DNA from: Takakia lepidozioides
Lineage: Eukaryota; Streptophyta; Takakiopsida; Takakiales; Takakiaceae
Reading direction: 5' to 3'
DNA: 64,000 nucleotides
Assembly (NCBI GenBank): GCA_030704615.1
Contig: CM060733.1
Coordinates: forward strand, 20,524,001-20,588,000
Part shown: one piece after another, positions 36,430 to 49,890 of the stretch
Position numbering within the stretch: the first letter of the stretch is position 1
Layout: every line of letters starts with the position of its first letter
The notes under the pieces: model-generated
Database searches by the model: none
The model's input: only the letters and a program-made list of their open reading frames with translations
What the model was told of the DNA's origin: nothing
Translations under genes and position numbers: made by a program

Positions 36430-36735
36430 CCATCCATCTGATTCATGTGCTAATGCCGTGCGCGATGTTGGGTTGTGGTGACAGGTGTATGTGCCACAAA
36501 GTTCCTGTGGTGTGGTGACGGCGGGCGGGGCGGGGAGGGCGGGCGGGCAGGGGATGGGGGGCGTGGGGGGGGGGCGCGGGAGGGGGTGGCGCGGGGGCCA
36601 AGGGGGCGCCGGGGCGTAGCGACCGCGAGCTGCGTAGGAGCCGACGAAGCGGGTGCGGCTGGGGTGGCGGGGAGTGCCACGCAGGGAGGACCGAAGGGGT
36701 CGCATTAAACTCTAGGGCCCTTTCTAATGTGCGCC
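36430..36735 (-). repeat. Dispersed GC-rich repeat, copy 2
   Basis: Inverted relative to 23036-23480. Both copies share the TAATGTGCGCC end, a GTTTAATGC plus CCCCTTCGGTCCT segment, the C/G-rich tract and the GATGTTGGGTTGTGGTGACAG segment. Copy 2 is shorter in the GC tract. Confidence 0.7.
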
Positions 36736-36999
36736 ATTATTCAACAATGAGCAGTGCTCACAATTCAGGCCCTTGAGGAGGGGGAAAAATTAAACCCCTT
36801 TCACATAAACGATTGATTTTTTTTTTTGTGATACTATCCCAATATATGCCAGGGTCTGGTACAAACTTTATTAGGTATTAATATTACTATTAGATGTATT
36901 AAAATTTAGAACCTCAATTAATTTAGGTGCAAAAAAATTTTCTCTTGTCACATTCTTCACCATACACCATAAACCCAGACCCGCCTAAGTTTGCATTCC

Positions 37000-37190
37000 A
37001 CCTCCTCAACAATGGTAGGGGTTGACAACGAGGTAGCCAAGTGATAATGGACATATACCACGTTGGATGTGGTTGTGGGTTCAAACCAGGGTCTGGTGTG
37101 TCATGAAGGTGTCCACCTTTTAGCTTGAAGGCAGTAGCCCTTATTGTCACGGACATAGTCCAGATGAACTTACCAAGAGTAAATACCAAA
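37000..37190 (+). repeat. SINE-like tRNA-derived repeat
   Basis: GGTAGCCAAGTGATAATGG at 37032 resembles an RNA polymerase III A box and GGTTGTGGGTTCAAACC at 37071-37087 a B box, about 40 bases apart. A T-rich stretch upstream (36806-36830) may be the tail of another repeat. Confidence 0.45.
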
Positions 37191-37320
37191 AGTTACCAAA
37201 TTACCATGTTACCAAAAGTTAGCATGATTTATCATAATTTACCATGATCTACCATAAATTACCATTAGTTACCAAGTTATCGGGAGTTTACCAAATTATC
37301 GAAAGTAACTTGGGAAACTG
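37191..37320. repeat. Short tandem phrase repeat (TTACCA type)
   Basis: The phrase TTACCA with variants (GTTACCAAAAGTTA, TTTACCATGAT) recurs about ten times between 37185 and 37290. Confidence 0.5.
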
Positions 37321-37842
37321 GTCTTCTAGTGTGCTATTTGGGGTGAATGACATCTACAAATTGCTCGGCTTATGATTCATTGTCATGTCCTTCTTCCAGG
37401 TGATTAGAAATCCATGTTGGGTAAACACCAGGTCTTTTGCTTGTAAAGCAGGGGTTGGGTTCATTTGCAAGTTTTCTAAGAAAAAAATAAAAAATATTTA
37501 TTTTTTATTTTTTTAATATATTTTTATTTTTCCCCGAATGTGCCATATTAAGGTGTCGTCGACGACACCTTAATTTGGCTGGTCTTATGGTGTGTTATTT
37601 GGGGTGAATGACATCTACAAATTAATCGGACCACATAACTTATGATTCGTTGTCATGTCCCTCTTCCAGGTGACCAGAAATCCATGCTGGTAAACGCAAG
37701 GTCTTTTGCTTGCAAAACAGGGGTTGGGTTCATTTGCAAGTTTTCCAATAAATAAATAAATATATATATATATATTTGTTTTTTTTTCCCTCCTGAATGT
37801 GCCAGATGAAGGTGGCGTGGACGCCAGCTTGATCTGGCTAGT
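37321..37842 (+). repeat. Two-copy tandem repeat, 261 bp unit, with tRNA-like segment
   Basis: Copies start at 37321 and 37582 with TGTGTTATTTGGGGTGAATG-type sequence. Each contains GGTCTTTTGCTTG followed by CAGGGGTTGGGTTCATTTGC, which resembles the anticodon and T arms of a tRNA, then an A/T-rich tract and a GC palindrome (perfect over 26 bases at 37548-37573 in copy 1, degraded in copy 2). A tandem SINE-like dimer is likely. Confidence 0.6.
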
Positions 37843-38600
37843 CTTTTGGGCTGGAATTAAGCTTCCGCCAAATTAAAATACACTTATTTAAACTCAGCAA
37901 CACATGGATCCCTGCGCACATGCTGATTGGTAAGGATACATGTTGTTGCAGCCATCCATGATTAACTCATCTGGGCAATTTTTCATTCGACATTCATCCA
38001 ATGTTCATCCATTCCCTTTTACGTTTATCACAGATACATTCATCCATCAGTTTTTCATCGCACTTTCGTGCTACATTATCGTCATGGAGCCTGTCTGTCT
38101 TCGGTCCGATGGAGAAGAGATTGCATCGTTGCAATGGAGTTTGTGTCCACGACAATAGGCCCACTTGTTCCCTCGCTTTTAAGGTCCGCATCAAATATAT
38201 GCTCACGGATAAGGGAATCTGCTCACGGGTTCTGCTCACGCCTTTGCTGCCCTCCTGTAGAACCCCTATTAGTCTGCCTTCCGCACAAACATGTCCAGAA
38301 GGACACTATCCCTGCTCCTTCAGCTATCCATTCCTCTGCACAAATCATACATACATCTTTGCCTTGCTACTATCAGCTGACAATGACAGCCTAGATTTGT
38401 TCTAGGAAACACCCAACTCAACTTATCACACTAGTTCCTATGCTCAATTGCATCTGCTACTCTCTGTAATCCAACAGGAATTCACCTTTTTGCCTCGATT
38501 GTCCCTCCATTGACTGGGGTCAGAAAAGTATTCATTCCACAACTTCTCCTCGTCTCTGTTACATGTTTCTACATACTTCCCTATTGTCACATTGGCAGTA
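37843..38600. other. Repeat-derived spacer
   Basis: Four TTCATCC motifs cluster at 37990-38060. No coding segment with family resemblance is seen. Confidence 0.4.
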
Positions 38601-38940
38601 TCATGTCAAACTCACTCCAAACAGGGTGAAATGTGTTGAAGATTGTGCCTTCATTAGAAGAGTAAACGTGACCCTGTCGGGTATCACCCCTTCCAATATT
38701 ATTTGCTCATAGATCTCCAGAGCCTCCCTACCATACCCATGTTGAGCATATCTTGTGATCATGGTGTTCCAACAGACCACATCTTGTTGAGTTACATTGT
38801 CAAACACTTTGCGCGCTTCTACATTTAGCATACGGGCTGTCTCCAAAATGATATATGACCCAATTCTAGTTGTGATGATGTTAGCATGTAACTCTGTGCC
38901 CTTTTCAAGAGCTTGGAGGCTCTCACACGCACGAAGAACC
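38601..38940 (-). pseudogene. Pentatricopeptide-repeat (PPR) gene fragment
   Basis: An open minus-strand segment of about 113 residues without a start codon reads LRACESLQALEKGTELHA, then ARKVFDNVTQQDVVCWNTMI, then YAQHGYGREALEIYEQ and GVIPDRVTF, the pattern of PLS-class plant PPR proteins (L, S and P motifs). A TAG closes it upstream and the rest of the gene (normally over 500 residues) is absent. It is a captured or decayed fragment. Organelle RNA editing or processing is the known role of the family; this piece cannot perform it. Confidence 0.85.
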
Positions 38941-39215
38941 TAGAAAAATACCCTCTTGTTTGGGGTGAGCCCTTGGTGTGCCGAATCGCCTCCTCGGTTC
39001 ACAATGCGCAACGCCCCTACAGGCCATTCAAGAAAGCTTCGGGTCAAGAATGGTTCTGGGTTTTCGGGCAGGCAGGCAGGTCCGACGAAAATTGACGACG
39101 ATGACGTGGTGACAATGACGAGGCACTATGGCACCCTATTCCTGCTCTACGCTAAACTAGCTTCCGACCTTCGGTTGTCGCTAGAATTAAGATATCATAG
39201 ATGAAAATATCAAAA
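38941..39215. other. Spacer
   Basis: Short plus-strand frames without family resemblance. Confidence 0.4.
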
Positions 39216-39320
39216 TTCATTCCCTTCCTATCATAAGTTCTATCTTATTTTGGATGAAAATCAATAGCCATATTTCATCCAAAATAAGATAGAACTTATG
39301 ATTTGAGGAAGGGAATGAAT
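39216..39320. repeat. Near-perfect 105 bp hairpin
   Basis: Left arm 39216-39259 pairs with right arm 39273-39320 over about 44 bases with one 3-4 base bulge; the loop is about 13 bases. Transcription from either strand would give a long stem. It may be a young MITE or a small-RNA precursor. Confidence 0.8.
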
Positions 39321-40785
39321 CAGCGTTTTTTTTAGTGGCGAATTTTCGTCAGATTCGACCTCAAAAAATGAAATGGAATATTCTGTCACAAATTCCCTGT
39401 TTTTCTCATGGATGAAATCACCAAATTTCTCCAAATAAAAAATACATTATGGATGAATCTGGCAAATATGGATCATATAAATAGATCAAAGTACAGAGGT
39501 GGATGAAGTTCAGTGGATGAACAGAAAGTACCCCTATTTTTGTAAGACTCTGTAGCCACTCGTGCTGTTTCCCAAATTTCTTAAGAAAAAACATAGCTGC
39601 GGCCCTCTATGAGAAAAGACATCCATACGTGTCCGTTTGGGGCGCCCCTTGTGAACATGGAAGGACGTCCTTTTGGGGGACCCTCTGTTGGGGGCGTCCC
39701 TTACAAAATATTCTATCTAAGTTAAGTGCCTCTTCAATCTTAGGGGCGCTTGGAAGTGCCCATGGAAGCTGCGCTAATAAGTTTGAGAATGGGCCTTCGA
39801 CGCCAAGTGGTCGGCACGAGCCTACAGCGAGGCAGGAGAACGTCTGCATGCAGCAATCAAAGCAAACAACCCCTCCCCCAAGCATGCATGGATCGTCCCA
39901 TTGTGCGGGTGGGCTCCACCAATCTGTAAACACAATCAAAAAATTGCTATTGCTAAACGTCAGGCAAAGGCCCGAGGGGAAGACACAAGTCATCTGCAGG
40001 TAGTAGGAGTGCCATGGGCGTATCAACGGTTCGGGACCACCTGTTGTAGAGTGAGTTGCTGTCAGGGAGGCGACAGAGAGGAATCAAGGAGGTGGCGGGA
40101 GAACAATAGGTGGAGAGCCGTGGCCTGTGACACTTGGATGGTCCAAATTAGTGCAATGAGAGGTGAGGTTTGAGGCTGGAAAAGCACTCAGTTTGGCACA
40201 CTTTGGATCACTACGTGCTTAAATAAGAATCCAAATCTAGGAGAGTTGGTCCACTTTACATGCAGGATTGACCATTTGACACACATTCACTTCCAAGGGC
40301 TTACTGGAGTTCATGCATCCGATCTCTTTTATTTCGCTACTGCACCATAGGATACCTTTTGCTCTTGTGGGCTGAGCTGTTGGGTGAGTTATTGGGTGTA
40401 GTAGTTGGTGTGTGGGGGCCATTTCAAGTGCACATCTCGTGCATATCAGGTCACATGTAGGCTTCATATTAGATAATATTTCAGTGAGTTATGTAGCTCA
40501 GGCATAGCATTTTTGTGCCCTGCCACTTTGATTATATATATCAATTAGCCACTTCGTCCCAAATTCATGCAATTCATACCACAAGCTGTTTGTTCAATTG
40601 CTCATCCAGTCATATAATTTTTCCCCTTACTGCACCAATTGTATGGGCATATCTGCTTAAACGCTCACATTTGGGTATAACTACCTTATAACAAGGGCTC
40701 ATGTCCCTTGAGCCCTGAAGCAAGGGAATCAGCTCATCAAGAATTCAGAATTCAAACACTTGGGGAAGTGCAGGAGGTTTGGAAG
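39321..40785. other. Intergenic region upstream of the nitronate monooxygenase-like gene
   Basis: GGATGAA motifs cluster at 39405-39515. No coding segment is recognised. A TATATATA at 40533-40540, about 245 bases before the ATG at 40786, is the best TATA-like candidate for the downstream gene. Confidence 0.4.
40533..40540 (+). promoter_or_regulatory. Possible TATA box
   Basis: TATATATA on the + strand about 245 bases upstream of the start codon at 40786. AT-rich surroundings make this weak evidence. Confidence 0.25.
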
Positions 40786-43660
<2,875 letters not shown>

Positions 43661-45252
43661 ATAGACTTCAGCCCCACAAAATTCTAGAGTACTGGAAAAG
43701 CTGGGCTAAGAACAAAAGAACCAGCTGCTTTTGGAAATACCGGGAGCTTTTCGGTAGTATGTTGACAAAATGTTTTTTATAGGACTTAGCACTAGCACAG
43801 TTCGTTTCAATCCCTGCACTTTTGCAACGTTTCTTTGGCCTTGCCACTTGTGCTGCAAGGTTTTCATGGCAGCTGGTAGAGAACATGTAATATGTTAAGA
43901 GCAGGTACATCTTGACGGTGTAGAATATCACAGGCACTTTTGTCAGAGGTGCAAAATGTTTACAGAACTGTTGTTGGGCAGTGTGTGTGTAAGTATTGAA
44001 AGTAAGCACAAATCTTTCAACTAGTGTATTCCTTTACAGTTTGTTGACAGCTACATTCTCAAATCCAGACGGTGGGTCATGTGGATGCTGCAAAGACATC
44101 CACAAATGATGACTAGGATGGACAAGAATGTAATTATAAGCTTTCAAAATTCAAGATCATACAACCCAATTTCCCCCAGGGATCAGTAATCTGTGGGTTG
44201 GATATGAGCTCAAACTTGTTAGAGTTTCAGGTCCATTGCAATAATCCTCTAACCAGGATGGAGAAAGGATAACACCCCATTCTCAGCAATTTTGGGAGAC
44301 TGAGCATGCTGAGACAGCGAGAAGATCAAGAGGATGCCCAGAACTCTCTAGCAGCCTCCTGATTCTTCTTCTTGTTGCCACAGCCATTTAACTCAATAGC
44401 ATACTTGGGTTTATCTTGCAAGTATGCTAGGGCGGGTTCTGATACTCATCCAAGTCGCCATCACTTGTGTATATTTTCCACACAGCTGAGGATGACTCAC
44501 CCCACTCAGTAGAATTTGCAGGCTGAAGATCAAGAAACTACAATCTGATGGAGGATCCCAAAAGTTGATTTTAACGCTGCAGCTTGGAGACTTCTTTCTA
44601 ATCGTCACAGTATGCAACATGACAGTAGTTTTTATCAATGTTAATCCATAGCGGTTGCTATATTGTTTGGTAAAACTTACCTTATACATATAAGTATGTT
44701 CTTGTGATTAATCTTTTGATGCTTACATATATTAGTCCTCCACAGTTGAGATCCAGATTGGAAAACCCTCTCACATACTTGGGTCTGGTATGGAGATTGC
44801 GGAGTGGCACGAACATTATGCTTCAAGTACCCCAAGTGGGATCTAACTAACAACTGTCATTAGAACCAGAAAGTAAGAGTACCAGAAAAGTTAACAGCTC
44901 TAATCTTGCCCCACCCACAATTGATGGACAACTTTTGAAAAAATAATCTCTTTCAATTCAAAGTAACCATGCCATGCACAAGGCTCATGGGAGGCCAACA
45001 AGGGAAGGGGAAGAAGAAACTTTACAAGTCTTGGGGTCTCTTACAAACTGATGGACCTTCCTCTGACTGAATTTGATGATGGACTGCACTGGAACTTGTC
45101 CTACAAGAAAATAGAAGAAAAGCTTGTCTAGACTTTTGCACCTAAACTAAGAACCCCGCTAACCAAACCAATGCAGCTAGTATATGGGAAGTCAGGTGGA
45201 GAGATTTCCTGAGGGGATGTGCATGTGTGTCGCTTCATGTCGTACATCACAA
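43661..45252. other. Intergenic region
   Basis: Probable 3' UTR of the flavoprotein gene, then no recognised gene on either strand. Confidence 0.5.
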
Positions 45253-46292
45253 CTACTGGTGGATTTCCGCTCCAGAAGAAAAAGAGATGTCATGGCTCAC
45301 CGCTGTCACTGAATGGACGGTGTCCACACTAAGTCTTGCAATCTCCACCCACTCTGCATCAGTCGTTGCAGAAACTTTGAACTCCCACACACACATGCAG
45401 ATGTTGGCTGGGTTCTGCAAGAAAGAGAAGTCAAGAGTCCCATAAAGCAATAAGCGCCCGCCACTCCCTAGAAGGCCACTATAACTAAGAAGAAAACAAG
45501 GCATCTGTATGGCAACTTTGGTCCACACACCGCTGCCAATGTCACAAGCCATCAACATGTCGTCGTCCAGTCTATCTTGTCCATGCAATAGAGCAAAGAG
45601 GGTAGCCGCATATCACACTTTCTGGATGTTCCTGATTGCCTACTGTGGGCATATTTCCAGTCTCGGTCCAACACTCGTTAATTGAGTCGTAGATGTGTGT
45701 TCTCCAATGACAATTCCTGTCGTCGTCGGTTGATATCACAATGACCTTGTAGGTCTTGGTGCATCTATCCACAGCCAGCTTTACTGTTTGCACGAAATGT
45801 GTTGGGTTGTGAGGTAGGGCAGGCAATCGTCTGGAACTGTTCAAGACAGGATTGTACACAATCCAAAGATGGTAAGTCGTCCTCACGCCCCTGGTCCGTT
45901 ATGCAAAATAAGCCTCAATCTGCAGCACGAACTCTGTACAGTGAATGGACCTTGGGGACTTTGAGGCCGATCTTGTGCCACTGTCGAGTTGTGGGGGCAT
46001 AAAATCTCCAAACATCTGGGCGTAAGTATGTGTCTAAAGACAAGAGGTAGGACTCGGCGTGAAGTGGGAGCTGTTGACAGACTTGTTGGAAACCAGCAGT
46101 AGATGGGAGGGAATTCCACAACTTGCAAACCGACTTAAAGCGAACAAGACTTCGATATGGCAAACAAGCCAACACCACCGTCACTAACTCGAAAGCCACG
46201 GCGTGAAGAACTGGGCCACATTTCCCTAGTGTGTTTAGGGGGCGCCTATTTAGTGGATTTTCCCGCCTGTCAGTGGTAAATACATCTAACAC
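45253..46292 (-). pseudogene. F-box (kelch-type) protein pseudogene
   Basis: The 5' frame (46292-45915) has an F-box core, ELVTVVLACLPYRSLVRFKS followed by VCKLWNSL, then a segment with WRFYAPTTRQWHKI and LKVPKVHSLYRV of the F-box associated type. TGA at 45915-45917 stops it, but the same frame resumes (GLFCITDQG); the frame then changes at about 45885-45895 (frame to 45572: LWIVYNPVLNSSRRLPALP, KVIVISTDDD, IYDSINECWTETGNMP) and again at about 45575-45590 (frame to 45253: DDDMLMACDIGSGVW, LYGTL, VWEFKV, WVEIARL). No introns explain the shifts. The family normally selects targets for SCF ubiquitin ligases. No ATG opens the frame. One stop and two frameshifts make a pseudogene call likely; assembly error is the alternative. 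Confidence 0.75.
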
Positions 46293-47065
46293 TGAACTTT
46301 CAGGTTGCCAAATGGGCGACTAGAAAACATCTGTCCTTGCATTGAATTGGGGCGAAGCCACAGAGATTATGTGGGCGATTCTGTTCGCTGTTGTTGTTTT
46401 TCTATTCCCTGTTTCCCGTGAGCGTGTAAACTTGGGGTCCCTTATCTCACTCTCGTGTCACAATTATGAAGTTGCGTTTTCTCAAGTCCGTGGTGTGTGT
46501 TTGTGAGAGAGAGAGAGAGCTCGGATCGATCTCTTCCGGAGGTTATGCTGATGAGAATCAGTTAGTGAAGTTGCCGAAGGGGATATGGGAAACTTGTAAC
46601 CGATCACAACACAGTAAGTGACATCCACTGCTATGTAGACTTCACTTGATATTTTCTGAAGAAAGTAGCCACACTTGGATTGTTGTTATGTGCTCATCAT
46701 GGTAGAGCCTCCACAGTGTAGAGACGTCCAAAGCCACCTGTGACAGTTGTTATTCTCTTTGGGTGAAGTTTTAATTGTACTTCACTAATAATCGTCTTGT
46801 CACAAACGGATCATACAGACCCCTGCAGTGGACTACAGATCAGAGAACAGATGGAGGAAGAGTAGTGAAGCTGATTGGGTGTTGAACATAAGCCACGGAC
46901 GGCTGTTCATTGGCTTCCCAGAGAGAACACAGATACATATGGGCGCAAGTTAACCAACCGACTGAGTGTGTGCGTGAGAAAGAGAGGGAAATGAAATGAA
47001 ATGGAGTGGAATGGAATGGGAGAGAGAGAGAAAGACAAGTGAATGGCAAGAGACTTATAAGTAAT
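46293..47065. other. Intergenic region
   Basis: Contains short GA tracts (about 46507-46520 and 47021-47032) and GGAAT-type repeats near 47000. No gene recognised. Confidence 0.5.
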
Positions 47066-48037
47066 TCAGTGACTAGGCTTGCCCTGCACATGCAAAGGTA
47101 TTGGGATTCCATATCCAGGGCACGAGAAATTGTCGGTGCCGGAAACCGTAAACGTTAAAATGGCCCCTGTCATATTATCTTGCAGAAGATCACCGGGGTA
47201 GCCTGGAAAGGCCTGATTTCCATAAATCCCTTTACATGCTTCTGCGGCCTCGAGAGGTGCTGAGGAATCTCCTTGAAAAAAGGCATTTTCATATGGGTCT
47301 GTTGCTGCTCCAGATATCACATTGGCAATGCTCATAATCATGCCATCCACCCCTACATTCTTGTCCGGAGGGATTAGTGGTTCCCGTGAAATTGTTTGAT
47401 GGACTCGCAAATGGCCAACAGCACAGACCTGGGCATTGGGTGGTCGCATCCCCCACCCAGGCAAAAGGAAGCATCTGACCACCAGTTGCTGCAGATGGAA
47501 AAGTGTCGAATGTTGGCCACAGTAATCACCACAAAACCCCGGCACTTGCACATCTGAAGCCGTGAGAACCAGATACAGAGTGTGCGCACTGCTCCCGAAA
47601 GTGGGCAGAGAATTCATCACTAGGGCCTCAATGCCTGAATGGTTGAGCTGCTTTCCTAAAGAATAGTATCGGTCTCGGATTTCACCGCCCCTCTCCAGGA
47701 TTTGTGCGACTGGGCTCCCATAAAAATCTCTGTAGGCCTTCGTAATTTCCCACCATTTGGAGACTGTAGGAATGCTTGCTGGCGGAGTGTGTTGAGCAGG
47801 GGCCAAAGACCTCAAGAAGCTTCTCACTGTTGAACGTTGCAGGCGTGTGAAGGTCCCATAGAATATAACACATAGCTTTATGGTTCCATTCTCTCCCGAA
47901 AGGACGGGCCCATTGTGGTATGGCAAAATCAAAGGATCTGGGATGACTAGAGTGCTCAATGTTCTTTTTGGAAATGGTTCTGGTAAATCATCGGAAAATT
48001 GTGCATGTGTGTGCTGCGGGGGGCCTGGGCGATGGAA
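47066..48037 (-). pseudogene. EXORDIUM-like (PHI-1) gene, 3' part, cut off by a transposon block
   Basis: EXORDIUM-like proteins are secreted to the cell wall and influence brassinosteroid- and sugar-related growth. This segment holds most of the protein: YHNGPVLSGENGTIKLCVIF, SIPTVSKWWEITKAY, YSLGKQLNHSGIEAL, LVLTASDVQVPGFCGDYCG, NVGVDGMIMSIANVISGA, AFFQGDSSAPLEAAEACKGI and FPGYPGDLL. Between about 47500 and 47365 the conserved piece (LPFAWVGDATTQCPGLC, CWPFASPSNNFTGTTNPSG) is in another frame, so two opposite single-base shifts bracket it. There is no ATG in the open frame; the missing start with signal peptide is at 60408-60262 beyond the 12.2 kb block, and the join at GAGAGG keeps the frame. 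Total before insertion would be about 374 residues. Confidence 0.85.
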
Positions 48038-48043
48038 GAGAGG
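48038..48043. repeat. Target-site duplication, left copy
   Basis: GAGAGG directly before the first base of the inverted terminus TAGGGAATTCC; repeated at 60256-60261. Confidence 0.8.
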
Positions 48044-48390
48044 TAGGGAATTCCAAATAGGCCTTGATGTGAAATGCAGCGCAATTCACTTGATCAGATG
48101 CCAATTCAATTGAATTGCGATGCCAATTCAATTGAACTAACCCTAATTTGCAATTCAATTGAATTGTAATCTATAATTTTTAACGCAGTTTTGTATATAA
48201 TATATATAATATATTATCATGTGTATGTATATGTATATGTATCGTATACACATATACATACGAGAGTATAAGATAAATATACATGTTGGCCCGTCTATTC
48301 CTGCTGCCCGTCCATCCTTTGCTTGTGGTAAGGCCTAAGTCACGACACGAGTCGCGTACCCTAAAGGAGAGATATATACTAGAGAGAGAG
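48044..48390 (+). repeat. Left terminal inverted repeat of copy A
   Basis: Pairs with 52720-53089. It contains palindromic CAATTCAATTGAATTG units, an AT/TA-rich tract (48195-48260) and, at its inner end, a segment around GTCACGACACGAGTCGCG that also appears inverted at 52740-52760. Confidence 0.85.
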
Positions 48391-49890
48391 CGAGAGGGGA
48401 AAGGGAGAGAGAAATGAAGTGATGAAGGGTTTTTAGGGTAGAGGTGCCCTAAAAGTGAAAGGATCAAATCAGTTGGAGGACGAGAAGTAACGAGAGAAGA
48501 ATGCAACAACAAGTTTAGGGTTGAGCGGTGGTGGAGCGGTGGTGGCGCTATGTATGATGGAAGCCTTCTTGGATCACCAAATGACAAGATCTGCCCATGA
48601 GTAAGCACATTCCCATATTGGCATGAGTTTCCCCAATCATTGATAAAGATATCATTTTAGCTAAAGCTGTAGTTCTTGTGTACGTGCAGGTGACTCATGA
48701 GTTTTGAGGAGAGAACTTTAGGGGTAATAGAGTGGGTTACCAAACGCTCCTCAACACATACACTGAAAGAAAGAGCTTGATCACATGGTTTGTCTTCAAC
48801 CTGCCCACACTGTGTACTGTGGTTTGCTAATACATTTTAGGATAGCCTGCGCATCAACGACCCTGAGAAATTTTTGTGTATCAATCTCTTCTGAGGATGA
48901 GTTTGACTGGTGGGTGTTGCTTACAATCTAAATATGTTAGCATGTTTCATCTGCACCTTGAGACACTAACCAATTTCATACTGCCAAGCCCTTATAGTGC
49001 CAATATATGGCTATGTACATATACCAAACATGATACCACTGTAAGAGTATCAACGTCTAAGAGTTGATATATTAAACTCTCTATCGAACACACAGCCCAA
49101 TTGCAACATGATACCTTTGCAAGGGTATCGAAACAAGATTATTGGAGATAATTCTCGAAATGAACATGTCTTTTGTTTTCTCTGGGGTTGTGTCATGGGG
49201 GCCAGATACTAGTGCCAGGGGAGTACATGATGATGCAGGGGAAGCCATTCATCAATTGTGAGGTTTGAAATTGTTTGTTTCTTTCAGAGCTAGCCATATA
49301 TCTTTTGCCAGTGAATCAGAGGAAGCTGAAGCACTTCTGAGTAAGCCATCTGTCTCCCAAAGGGTCCCCCAAAAAATGAGATGGAGCTAGCCCTGGCATG
49401 CACATCAAACCCATTTAGCTCACAAGCAGTTTAAGGAGGTTTGCATAAACATTTGGCCAAGGTTTGAGGGCTTTGCCTCATTCCAACAACAGTATTTACC
49501 AAAGCACATAACGTGCTTGTAATAACACTCGGGCTGCATGTGGGGTTCATGGGATGCTGAATGGAAGTTGAGGAATTTGAAAGGCTGGAGTGGGAATCGA
49601 GAGCATGAATGCTGGGTTCTGCAATAGTGATGAGATTATGGTTGTAGTGCAACGTTGTAGTGGGTTTGTTATTGGCAGCCCAACACTTGCAAGCCACATG
49701 CCCACTCCTATGAAGGTGTGACTGGTGATCTAGTGACCAGTCACTTAGTCAAACCAGCGATACGCAGGCAGTGGGTAGAGTGGTGGATGAGCAGCACATG
49801 GAGAGAGGTGTGCACATGGAAGATCAATGTCAAGTCCATATCAGCCCCTATGCCAAGTTATATTGCTTCCTCTTGTGGTCAATACCTCTA

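Noticed and set aside
37400-37480. Possible genuine tRNA-Thr gene
   Set aside because: Only the anticodon and T-arm part resembles a tRNA; acceptor and D arms do not pair, so it is a tRNA-derived repeat.
40708-40785. Upstream extension of the nitronate monooxygenase frame
   Set aside because: In frame but lacks an ATG; the family starts at the MGGWGGILG segment.
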